Notes under the pieces: model-generated
Database searches by the model: none
Told to the model about the DNA's origin: nothing
The model's input: only the letters and a program-made list of their open reading frames with translations
Part shown: piece by piece, positions 23,504 to 31,360 of the stretch
Layout of the letters: every line of letters begins with the position of its first letter
Position numbering within the stretch: the stretch's first letter is position 1
Assembly (NCBI RefSeq): GCF_013113735.1
Contig: NZ_CP053346.1
Coordinates: forward strand, 4,106,001-4,170,000
Source of the DNA: Sphingomonas sp. AP4-R1
GTDB lineage: Bacteria > Pseudomonadota > Alphaproteobacteria > Sphingomonadales > Sphingomonadaceae
Direction of reading: 5' to 3'
DNA length: 64,000 bases
Made by a program: the position numbers and the translations under genes

Positions 23504-25084
23504 TCAGCGCTGAACCAGCCCGTGCAGGCCACCCGTCAGCCCGCCGACGAGGCCTCCCGTCTGCCCGGTCGCGGCCACCGGCGTCACCACCGGCGCGATC
23601 ACCGCGCTGACGGTCGGCACGATCGTGTTCACGACCGGCGTGACCACGGCGGTCACCGGCGCCACGACATTGGCCACCGGCGTGCTCGCCGCGGGCGTCG
23701 CCACCGCCGTCACGGTCGGCACCACCGTATTGACGACCGGAGCCACCACCGCCTGCACCGGAGCGACCACGTCCGCCACCGGCGCGTTCACGACGGGCGA
23801 GAGCGCGGCGGTCACCGTCGGAACCACCGCATTCGTCACCGGCGCGACGGCCGCCGTCACGGGCGCCACGACATTGGCGACCGGGGTCGAGACGGCGGGC
23901 GCCACCGCCGCCGTCACCGCCGGAAGCACCGCACCCGCAACCGGCGCGATCGCCGCATCCACCGGCAGCGACACCGTCGCCAGCGATCCGGTGACCGGCG
24001 CGTTGGAGGCGACGTTCACCGCGACGACCGGCGCCGCGCTGCCGATGGCCGTATTGCCCGCCGTCACGCCGATTAGTCCGCCCGAAGCGCCCGTGGCGGT
24101 GTCCACCACCTGGCTGACGACCGGGGCATTGACGGAAGCGATCTGCCCCGCGCCGTTCGTCTGCAGCGCCGTGACGGACAGAAGTTGCCCGTTCGCCGCC
24201 GTATCGGACAGGGCCGATACGCCCACCAGCGGCGCGGCCCCGCCGACACCGGTGTTGGCGACATTCACGGCGGCCAGGTTCTGCAGCGCGCCGGGCGTCA
24301 CTTCGTGGATCGCCAGATTGGCGACGCCGTTGACCGTCGCGGTGGCGAGATTGCCGCCTGTCAGCAGCCCTACCGAGGCGATCGTGCCTTGGGGCTGCGT
24401 CGCGCTGGCCACGCCGACGCCGACGGCACCCGTTCCGCTGGCGGGCGACGTGACGCTGGTATTCAGCGCGGTGATCGCCACCACGTCGCCGACGACGCCC
24501 TTCAGGCCATCCACCAGCAATTGCTGGCCATGGCCCGCGTCGACCAGCGCCTGACCCGTATCATTGCTGATGCCGACGATCGTGCCGGTGATCGGCGTGG
24601 TCGCCGGCAACGCCGCATTGACCGGCTGGGTCGCGGCGTCGAGCACGTCGCCGACGCCGAGAACGGCGTTGCCCGCCGTCACGAGAACACCGCCGAGCAA
24701 GCCCGAGGGAGACTGGGTACCGCCCGTATCGGTGCCGGTGCCGGTGCCGGTGCCAGTCCCGGTTCCGGTTCCGGTTCCGGTTCCGGTTCCGGTTCCGGTG
24801 CCCGTTCCTGTGCCACCCGAGCCTGTACCCGTGCCGCCCGAGCCGGTGCCGCCCGATCCCGTGCCGCCGCTGGAACCACCGGAGCCAGTGGAGCCGCCCG
24901 AGCCGGTGTCGCCACCTCCCGACGTTCCGCCGCCGGTCGATCCGCTGCCGCCCGTGTCGCTGACACCGGGAACACCGACGCTGCCGAGGCGCGTGCCACC
25001 TTCCGTAGAGCAGGCCGACAGCACCAAGGCGAGCACAGCGGCCGAAGAAATGAGAGAAATCCGCGAACGCGACAACTTACTCAT
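23504..25084 (-). CDS. Large low-complexity lipoprotein with Gly/Ser/Thr-rich linker
   Basis: A 526-residue protein. The start at 25084 has an excellent AAGGAGGGTG ribosome site. Signal peptide and lipobox are ISSAAVLALVLSAC (Cys at about 24). Residues 40-125 are an extreme Gly/Ser/Thr linker ending in a (GT) dipeptide run. Next is a beta-like globular region with repeats of TA.N..LGVG, and then about 180 residues of a hydrophobic repeat of the type PVANVVAPVTAAVAPVTNAV. It has no haemagglutination TPS domain. The TpsB gene lies 130 bases downstream. A surface-exposed role is inferred. Some database entries may label such linkers collagen-like, but G-x-y triplets are not seen here. Confidence 0.8.
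   Translation of the reverse strand: MSKLSRSRISLISSAAVLALVLSACSTEGGTRLGSVGVPGVSDTGGSGSTGGGTSGGGDTGSGGSTGSGGSSGGTGSGGTGSGGTGTGSGGTGTGTGTGTGTGTGTGTGTGTGTGTGTDTGGTQSPSGLLGGVLVTAGNAVLGVGDVLDAATQPVNAALPATTPITGTIVGISNDTGQALVDAGHGQQLLVDGLKGVVGDVVAITALNTSVTSPASGTGAVGVGVASATQPQGTIASVGLLTGGNLATATVNGVANLAIHEVTPGALQNLAAVNVANTGVGGAAPLVGVSALSDTAANGQLLSVTALQTNGAGQIASVNAPVVSQVVDTATGASGGLIGVTAGNTAIGSAAPVVAVNVASNAPVTGSLATVSLPVDAAIAPVAGAVLPAVTAAVAPAVSTPVANVVAPVTAAVAPVTNAVVPTVTAALSPVVNAPVADVVAPVQAVVAPVVNTVVPTVTAVATPAASTPVANVVAPVTAVVTPVVNTIVPTVSAVIAPVVTPVAATGQTGGLVGGLTGGLHGLVQR
24731..24796. repeat. Hexanucleotide tandem repeat in the lipoprotein gene
   Basis: Four copies of GGTGCC (24731-24754) and one AGTCCC are followed by six perfect copies of GGTTCC (24761-24796), with related degenerate units beyond. 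On the minus strand they encode alternating Gly-Thr. Copy-number change would alter linker length in steps of two residues without changing frame. Confidence 0.9.
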
Positions 25085-25457
25085 GATCACCCTCCTTTTG
25101 CTCACCCCGACTATCAACGCGACTCATCTTGTCGATGTTCCAGAACATTTTATCGCAACTTGAAGTAAAAAGGATTTCAGCCAATTTTTTATGATTATCG
25201 TTCTTTCTAATATACCCAACAACACATCGAATCATGTTAACCATAATTCCTTCTATTGTTGATTTACATTTTGTAATATCGCCTTTTCACTTCAACAAAG
25301 ATCGATAGATCGTTTCGGCAAGCATTAATTATACGCCTTGATCTTCTGATTTACGCTGCAATGCGGAATGCAGGCGATTTTTGACTGTTTTCAGGTGCTA
25401 TCCGCAGAGCCAACGCACCTCTCGCCTCTGGCGTTTTGTGCGGCTAGGGCGTGCGAC
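25085..25457. other. AT-rich intergenic region upstream of the lipoprotein gene
   Basis: About 370 bases with no gene. The stretch from roughly 25135 to 25365 is far richer in A and T than anything else in the window (runs such as AATTTTTTATGATTATCG and TTAATTATACG). Several TTAA-containing sites occur (GTTAACCATAATTCC near 25234). It probably holds the promoter and leader of the minus-strand lipoprotein gene and perhaps a binding site for a nucleoid protein. The nitronate monooxygenase gene starts at its other end. Confidence 0.6.
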
Positions 25458-26474
25458 ATGACTCAACCGACCCAGCTTGATGCGCTGATGCAGCGCGGCG
25501 CCCACTTCCTCGGCACACGTTTCGCGATCATGGCGGGCGCCATGTCGTGGGTGTCGGAGCGCCACCTCGTCTCCGCCATTTCCAATGCGGGCGGCTTCGG
25601 CGTGATTGCGTGCGGCGCCATGACGCCCGATCTGCTCGATCGCGAAATCGCCGCCACCAAGGCGCTGACCGACAAGCCGTTCGGCGTGAACCTGATCACG
25701 ATGCACCCCGATCTCACCGCGCTGATCGATGTATGCGCCGCGCATCAGGTGGGCCATGTCGTGCTGGCGGGCGGCCTGCCCCCGGCGGGCGCGATCGACC
25801 GGATCAAGGCCTCCGGCGCCAAGGTGCTGTGCTTCCCGCCGACGCTCACCTTCGCCAAGAAGCTGATCCGGTCGGGCGTGGACGCGCTGATCATCGAGGG
25901 GATGGAGGCCGGCGGCCATATCGGCCCCGTCTCCACGAGCGTGCTGGCGCAGGAGATGCTGCCCGAGATCGCGCAGCAGGTGCCCGTCTTCGTCGCGGGC
26001 GGCATCGGCCGGGGCGAGGCGATCGCGGGCTATCTGGAGATGGGCGCATCGGGCGTGCAGCTCGGCACGCGCTTCGTCTGCGCGACGGAGTGCATCGCGC
26101 ACGCCAATTTCAAGAAGGCCTTCATCCGCGCCTCCGCGCGCGACGCGGTGGCCAGCGTGCAGATCGATCCGCGCCTGCCCGTCATTCCGGTGCGCGCGCT
26201 GAAGAATGCGGGTGGCGAACTGTTCACCGCCAAGCAGCGCGAAGTGGCGCAGGCGCTGGACGAGGGCAAACTGGCCATGGCCGAGGCCCAGCTCCAGATC
26301 GAGCATTATTGGGCGGGCGCGCTCCGCCGCGCCGTGATCGACGGCGATGTCGAGCATGGCAGCGTGATGGCCGGCCAGTCGGTCGGCATGGTCACGAAGG
26401 AGCAACCCGTCGCCGAGATCCTGGCAGAACTGGTGGAGCAGGCCACGGCCGCGCTGGAGCGCCGCGCCGCCTGA
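25458..26474 (+). CDS. Nitronate monooxygenase family flavoprotein
   Basis: FMN TIM-barrel enzyme of the NMO/2-nitropropane dioxygenase family. The 338 residues show FAIMAGAMSWVSERHLVSAISNAGGFG, the VNLITMHP strand, EGMEAGGHIGP (flavin/catalytic loop), FVAGGIGRG and GASGVQLGTRFVCATE. Class-defining His is seen in GGHIGP. It could oxidise nitronates, or act as an enoyl reductase-like enzyme; the substrate is not known. The ATG at 25458 is preferred; the frame is open upstream. Confidence 0.88.
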   Translation: MTQPTQLDALMQRGAHFLGTRFAIMAGAMSWVSERHLVSAISNAGGFGVIACGAMTPDLLDREIAATKALTDKPFGVNLITMHPDLTALIDVCAAHQVGHVVLAGGLPPAGAIDRIKASGAKVLCFPPTLTFAKKLIRSGVDALIIEGMEAGGHIGPVSTSVLAQEMLPEIAQQVPVFVAGGIGRGEAIAGYLEMGASGVQLGTRFVCATECIAHANFKKAFIRASARDAVASVQIDPRLPVIPVRALKNAGGELFTAKQREVAQALDEGKLAMAEAQLQIEHYWAGALRRAVIDGDVEHGSVMAGQSVGMVTKEQPVAEILAELVEQATAALERRAA

Positions 26475-26514
26475 GCGGCCCGCATCTTTCTGTCGACGGC
26501 CGACGCCAAACCCC

Positions 26515-26599
26515 GTTCGCCCCGAGCCTGTCGAAGGGCTGCACTTCTTTTCCCAGGTGCTGGAAAGAAGGACAGTGCTTCGACAGGCTCAGCGCAAAC
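26515..26599. repeat. Palindromic repeat, GCCTGTCGAAG-type
   Basis: A left arm at about 26515-26536 (..GAGCCTGTCGAAG) faces a right arm at 26578-26599 (CTTCGACAGGCTCAGCGCAAAC). Its core is the same as at 7418-7500. It lies in the gap between the monooxygenase and a small membrane protein. Confidence 0.75.
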
Positions 26600-26733
26600 G
26601 GCGCGACGCAGGCTTGTCACCCCGCAGGCCCCAAAGCCCCGACAAAGCCCCAAGAGGAATGCGATCAACCATTTGGCCGCATCCGTCGCCCTCTTCGGTT
26701 GACCGGACAGGCAACGCGCGTCAGGGCACGGCC

Positions 26734-27027
26734 ATGCGCCCCCAGGATTTCCAAGGCCAGATCCTCAACGCCGCCTCCAGCCTTCTCGGCATCTCGCTCG
26801 TCATCATTGCGGGGCTGAACGTCACGCACGCGGCGCGCGGCACGCTGGCCGACGAAGTGGCCTGGGGATCGGCCGTCCTGCTCGCGCTCAGTTGCGTCCT
26901 TTCCTATCTCGCCGTGCGCGCCGCTCCCCGCGAAACGAGCATGGGCAAATGGGCCGATCGCATCTTCCTGCTGGGCCTGCTCGCATTGTTCGCATCGATC
27001 GTGGTTCTGGCGGTTAACAATCCGTAA
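26734..27027 (+). CDS. Small integral membrane protein
   Basis: A 97-residue protein with three predicted membrane helices (LGISLVIIAGLNV, AVLLALSCVLSYLAV, IFLLGLLALFASIVVLAV). No enzyme motif is visible. It ends 44 bases before ptsP on the same strand. The ATG at 26734 is chosen; the frame is open upstream through the repeat. Not recognised. Confidence 0.7.
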   Translation: MRPQDFQGQILNAASSLLGISLVIIAGLNVTHAARGTLADEVAWGSAVLLALSCVLSYLAVRAAPRETSMGKWADRIFLLGLLALFASIVVLAVNNP

Positions 27028-27051
27028 GTTGTGCGAGGCGAGCCTTTGCTG

Positions 27052-27066
27052 TTAGCTCGTGATTAA
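27052..27066 (+). promoter_or_regulatory. CtrA-like half-consensus site before ptsP
   Basis: TTAG-N7-TTAA, one base off the alphaproteobacterial CtrA box TTAA-N7-TTAA, ends six bases before the ptsP ATG. Another TTAAC lies at about 27014. This is a weak match and could be chance. Confidence 0.25.
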
Positions 27067-27071
27067 CGACC

Positions 27072-29351
27072 ATGCCGCCCACCTCATCCGCCACCGCCGC
27101 ACGCGAAATCCTCGTCCGCCTTCACGACGTGATGGCGTCGCGTACCAACGCGCAGGCCAAGCTCAACCAGGTCACGCAGATCATCGGCGAGGCGCTGCAT
27201 AGCGAGGTCTGCTCGATCTATTTGCTGCGCGAAGGCGTGCTGGAGCTGTTCGCCACGCGCGGGCTGAAGCAGGAGGCGGTCCACGTCACGAAGCTGGCGC
27301 TGGGCGAGGGCCTGACCGGCACGATCGCCGAGAAGACCGAGACGCTCAATCTGGCGGAGGCGACCAGCCACCCCGATTTCGTCCATAATCCCGAAACCGG
27401 CGAAGATCTGTATCACAGCTTCGCCGGCGTCCCGATCGTGCGGGCCGAGCGCGCGGTGGGCGTGCTGACGGTGCAGCATGTCGATCAGCGCCGCTATGCC
27501 GATATCGAGATCGAGGCGCTGCAGACGGTGGCGATGGTGCTGGCGGAATTGATCGCGGGCGCCGGCCTGATCGACGAAACGCAAGGTCCCGGTTCAGGAT
27601 CGGGCCGCGATAGCGGATCGGTGAGGATGACCGGTCTCAAGCTCGTCGAAGGCATGGGCCAGGGCCGCGCCGTCTTCCATCAGCCGCGCGTGATCGTCGA
27701 GCATACGGTGGCCGAGGATATCGAGGCCGAGCGCCACCGCGTTTACTCCGCGTTCGACAAGATGCGCGACCAGATCGATCGCATGATGAGCCAGGCCGAT
27801 TTCGGCGTGGCGGGCGAGCATCAGGACATTCTCGCGACCTACAAGATGTTCGCCTACGATGAAGGCTGGCGCGGCCGCATCAACGACGCGATCGACAGCG
27901 GCCTGACGGCGGAGGCCGCGATCGAGCGCGTGCAGCAGCGCACGCGGATGCGGATGCGCGAGATTGACGATCCCTTGCTCGCGGACCGGATGCACGATCT
28001 GGAGGATCTCTCCAATCGCCTGCTCCGGATCGTCTCCGGTCAGCTCGGCACGGCGGCGCAACTGGGCCTGCGGCAGGATTCGATCCTGATCGCGCGCAAT
28101 CTGGGCCCGGCCGAGTTGCTGGAATATGATCGGCGACGGCTGAAGGGCGTGATCCTGCAGGAGGGATCGCTCACCGCGCATGTCGTGATCGTGGCGCGCG
28201 CGATGGGCATTCCGGTGCTGGGCCGCGTACGCGATGCCCGCCGCCTGATCGCGGAAGGCGACATGCTGCTGCTCAATGCGAGCGAGGGCAATGCCGTCGC
28301 CCGCCCCAACCCGCAGATCGAGGAGGCGTTCGAAAGCCGGCTTTCGGTCACGCAGAAATTGCGCGCCGAATATGCGGCGATGCGCGATCTGCCGCCGGAA
28401 AGCCGCGATGGTCGCCGCCTGATGCTGATGGTCAATGCGGGCCTGCGCGACGATGTCGCGGCGCTGGATACGACCGGCGCCGACGGGATCGGCCTGTTCC
28501 GCACCGAATTCGAATTCCTCGTCTCGGCCGAATTGCCGAAGCGCGAGCGTCAGCAGCGCGTCTATCGCGACGTGATGGAGACGGCGGGCGACAAGCCCGT
28601 GATCTTCCGCACCGTGGATGTCGGCGGCGACAAGGCGCTGCCCTACATGACGAGCGACGAGATCGAGGAGGAAAATCCGGCGATGGGCTGGCGCGCGATC
28701 CGGCTGGCGCTGGAGCGCGACGCGCTGATGAAGGCGCAGGCCTCGGCCCTCGTGGAGGCGGCGGGCAATCGCGTGCTGCAGGTCATGTTCCCGATGATCT
28801 CCGAGCCATGGGAGTTCGACGAGGCGCGCGCCCTGTTCGAGGAACAGCGCGAGCGTCTGGCCAAGCGTGGCAAGCCGCAGCCGCTGACGATCAAATATGG
28901 CGCGATGCTGGAGGTGCCGGCGCTGGCGGAAGCGCTCGACATCCTGTTGCCCAAGCTGGATTTCCTGTCGATCGGCACGAACGATCTCACGCAATTCCTG
29001 TTCGCGGCCGATCGCGCGCATCCGAAGCTCGCCGAGCGGTTCGACTGGCTCTCGCCCGCGATCCTGCGCTTCATCCGCCGCGTCGTCCGCACCTGCGACG
29101 AGGCGGGCGTCCCCGTCGGCGTGTGCGGCGAGATGGGCGGGCGCCCGCTGGAGGCGATGGCGCTGATCGGCGTCGGGCTCGATCGCCTCTCGATCACGCC
29201 CGCCGCGATCGGCCCGGTCAAGGCGATGATCCGTTCGCTGGATGTCGGCGCCCTGCGCGAGGCCATGGCGGAGCTGCTCGCGCGTCCGCCCGTCGCCATG
29301 CGTGCAGCACTCACCGATTGGGCCGTTGCCCACGATGTAAGAATAGCTTGA
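27072..29351 (+). CDS. ptsP: Phosphoenolpyruvate-protein phosphotransferase PtsP (EI-Ntr)
   Basis: First enzyme of the nitrogen-type phosphotransferase system; it autophosphorylates from PEP and passes phosphate to NPr. The 759-residue protein has an N-terminal GAF domain (about 10-165: EVCSIYLLREGVLELFATRG, GVPIVRAERAVGVLTVQH) and the EI domains with active-site His370 in TAHVVIVARAMGIPVL, GADGIGLFRTEFEF, and the PEP site GTNDLTQFLFAADR and GVCGEMGGRP. The GAF domain distinguishes it from sugar-PTS EI. NPr and EIIA-Ntr genes are not in the window. Confidence 0.96.
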   Translation: MPPTSSATAAREILVRLHDVMASRTNAQAKLNQVTQIIGEALHSEVCSIYLLREGVLELFATRGLKQEAVHVTKLALGEGLTGTIAEKTETLNLAEATSHPDFVHNPETGEDLYHSFAGVPIVRAERAVGVLTVQHVDQRRYADIEIEALQTVAMVLAELIAGAGLIDETQGPGSGSGRDSGSVRMTGLKLVEGMGQGRAVFHQPRVIVEHTVAEDIEAERHRVYSAFDKMRDQIDRMMSQADFGVAGEHQDILATYKMFAYDEGWRGRINDAIDSGLTAEAAIERVQQRTRMRMREIDDPLLADRMHDLEDLSNRLLRIVSGQLGTAAQLGLRQDSILIARNLGPAELLEYDRRRLKGVILQEGSLTAHVVIVARAMGIPVLGRVRDARRLIAEGDMLLLNASEGNAVARPNPQIEEAFESRLSVTQKLRAEYAAMRDLPPESRDGRRLMLMVNAGLRDDVAALDTTGADGIGLFRTEFEFLVSAELPKRERQQRVYRDVMETAGDKPVIFRTVDVGGDKALPYMTSDEIEEENPAMGWRAIRLALERDALMKAQASALVEAAGNRVLQVMFPMISEPWEFDEARALFEEQRERLAKRGKPQPLTIKYGAMLEVPALAEALDILLPKLDFLSIGTNDLTQFLFAADRAHPKLAERFDWLSPAILRFIRRVVRTCDEAGVPVGVCGEMGGRPLEAMALIGVGLDRLSITPAAIGPVKAMIRSLDVGALREAMAELLARPPVAMRAALTDWAVAHDVRIA

Positions 29352-29427
29352 GAGCTTGCTTTAACTGCGGCAGCTATCATTCCGCAGTGATCGAGGTTAA
29401 GCCGTCACAACTTTGCTGGGAAGCCGG

Positions 29428-30342
29428 ATGAACGAGATCCGCAACGGGCTCGCGGAAGCGACTGCCACGACGGTCGGTGGACAACTTCGTGCAGCGCGCG
29501 AGGCGCAGGGTCTTTCGCTGGGCGAAATCGCCGAGCGGACGCGCATTCCGACGCGCCACCTGACCGCTCTGGAAAATGACGACCATCAGGGCCTGCCCGC
29601 CGCCACCTACAGCACCGGTTTCGTCAAGACCTATGCGCGCATGCTGGGGCTGGACGGTCAGGAACTGGCGCAGCAATTCCGCGGCGAACTGACGCATGCG
29701 GCGCCGCGCATCGCCTATCAGGAAGTCTATCAGCCCGCCGATCCCGCGCGCACGCCGTCACGCGGCCTGGTGTGGGTGAGCCTGCTCGCCGTGGTCGTGC
29801 TGGTGCTGGGCTTCCTCTACTGGCGCGGCATGCACAGCGAGGATCCGGTGGCGGTCGCGTCCGCGCCTCCGGCGGAGTCCCCGGCCCCCGCTTTGCCTGC
29901 CGCGAAGCCACAGGCTCCGGCCGCCACTCCGACGCCCGCCACCGCTGGCGGTCCGGCCGTTCTTACCGCGGAATCGCCCGTGTGGCTGCGCGTCACCGAT
30001 GGCGACGGCAAGCTGTTCGAGGGCATGCTGGATACGGGCAAGAGCTTCACCGTGCCCGATACGGCCGCCGATCCGCGCCTGCTGACGGGCCGGCCCAACG
30101 CGCTGAAGGTGACGGTGGGCAGCAGCGTGATCCCGCCGCTCGGTCCGCCCGAGCAGCGCGTCCGCAACGTGAGCCTCAAGCCGGAAGCGCTGCTGGAGCG
30201 TCTGTCGGGCGGCACCGGCGAGCGCGCCGTGGCGCTCATTCCCGATCCGGTGAACATCGCCTCGGATACCGATTCCGTCCCGGTCAGGCCCGCGCCCGCC
30301 CCGACGTCCGCGCCCGCAACCCCGCAGGCCGGACCGAACTGA
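29428..30342 (+). CDS. RodZ-like helix-turn-helix membrane protein
   Basis: The N-terminal HTH domain (GGQLRAAREAQGLSLGEIAERTRIPTRHLTALE, about 16-60) is followed by one membrane helix (GLVWVSLLAVVVLVLGFLYW), a Pro/Ala linker, and a C-terminal DUF4115-like domain (VWLRVTDGDGKLFEGMLDTGKSFTVP). This is the architecture of RodZ, which links MreB to cell-shape machinery. The 304 residues suit the family. The ATG at 29428 has GGGAAGCCGG upstream; it follows ptsP by 76 bases. Confidence 0.85.
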   Translation: MNEIRNGLAEATATTVGGQLRAAREAQGLSLGEIAERTRIPTRHLTALENDDHQGLPAATYSTGFVKTYARMLGLDGQELAQQFRGELTHAAPRIAYQEVYQPADPARTPSRGLVWVSLLAVVVLVLGFLYWRGMHSEDPVAVASAPPAESPAPALPAAKPQAPAATPTPATAGGPAVLTAESPVWLRVTDGDGKLFEGMLDTGKSFTVPDTAADPRLLTGRPNALKVTVGSSVIPPLGPPEQRVRNVSLKPEALLERLSGGTGERAVALIPDPVNIASDTDSVPVRPAPAPTSAPATPQAGPN

Positions 30343-30421
30343 GCGGTTCCCGCTTCATCGGGCGCTCATCTGCTTTATGGTGGGGCTCCATTTCCGAATC
30401 CGAGCCGAAAGAGCCGCCTTT

Positions 30422-31360
30422 ATGTTTCTGCGTCCGCTGACGATCGCCTGCCTGCTTGCCTCCGTCGCCACGCCGGCGCTGGCGCAGAGCGCCGACAAGA
30501 TGGCGCCGCGTGTCGACAAGCTGGAAAAGGAGATGAAGGCCGTCCAGCGCAAGGTCTTCCCCGGTGGCAGCCCCGCTTTCTTCGAACCTGAGATCGCCGC
30601 CACCCCCGCCACCGCCGCCCCCGTCCAGCGCGCGCCCGCCGATCAGGCGGTGCGGGATCTGACCGGCCGCGTCGAGGCGCTGGAGCGCGAGCTGGAGACG
30701 CTCACCGGCCAGATCGAGGTGAACCAGCACAAGCTGGACGTGCTGACCCAGACCGAGGCCAAGGATCGCGCCGATCTGGACGCGCGACTGAAGGTGCTGG
30801 AAGGCGGCGCCGCGCCTGCCCCGACGCTGAACGCGCCGCTCCCGATCGATGCCGCGCCGCCGCGCCGCCCCGGCAAGGGCACGCCGCCGCGTCCGCTGCC
30901 CGCCGAGCCGGCTGCCGCCGAACCCGCGCCGGCCCCGGCCGCCGCCGAACCCGCCGCTCCCTCGACGGGCGATGCGGGCGAGGACGCCTATATGGCCGGC
31001 TACAAGCTGTGGGATCAGAAGAAATTCCCCGAGGCGCAGGCCGCGCTTTCGGCGATGATCAAGAAATATCCGAAGCACAAGCGCGCCAGCTATGCGCGCA
31101 ACCTGCTCGGCCGCGCCCAGCTGGACGGCGGCACACCCGCCATGGCGGCACAGACCTTCTACGCCAATTACCAGACCGATCCGCGCGGCGAGCGCGCACC
31201 GGACAGCCTCTTCTATCTCGGCCAGGCGCTGACCCAGCTGAAGAAGCCCGCCGACGCCTGCAAGGCCTATGGCGAGCTGGAGCAGGTCTATGGCACCACC
31301 CTCGCCGCCGGCCTGAAGAGCAAGCTGCCCGCGGCGAAGAAGGCCGCCGACTGCAAGTGA
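30422..31360 (+). CDS. YbgF/CpoB-like periplasmic TPR protein
   Basis: A signal peptide (LTIACLLASVATPALAQS) is followed by a coiled-coil segment (MAPRVDKLEKEMKAVQRK and VRDLTGRVEALERELETLTGQIEVNQHKLDVL), a Pro/Ala linker, and TPR-like repeats with AYMAGYKLWDQKKFPEAQAALSAMIKKYPKH. This is the YbgF/CpoB pattern, linked to the Tol-Pal system and cell division. No tol genes are adjacent. It ends with TGA overlapping the tilS GTG start (GTGA). Confidence 0.85.
   Translation: MFLRPLTIACLLASVATPALAQSADKMAPRVDKLEKEMKAVQRKVFPGGSPAFFEPEIAATPATAAPVQRAPADQAVRDLTGRVEALERELETLTGQIEVNQHKLDVLTQTEAKDRADLDARLKVLEGGAAPAPTLNAPLPIDAAPPRRPGKGTPPRPLPAEPAAAEPAPAPAAAEPAAPSTGDAGEDAYMAGYKLWDQKKFPEAQAALSAMIKKYPKHKRASYARNLLGRAQLDGGTPAMAAQTFYANYQTDPRGERAPDSLFYLGQALTQLKKPADACKAYGELEQVYGTTLAAGLKSKLPAAKKAADCK

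Noticed and set aside
23504..25084. Calling the lipoprotein a true collagen-like protein
   Set aside because: The linker is Gly/Ser/Thr-rich, but regular Gly-x-y triplets are absent.
27594..29333. 579-residue minus-strand frame opposite ptsP
   Set aside because: No family pattern, and ptsP is certain on the plus strand.
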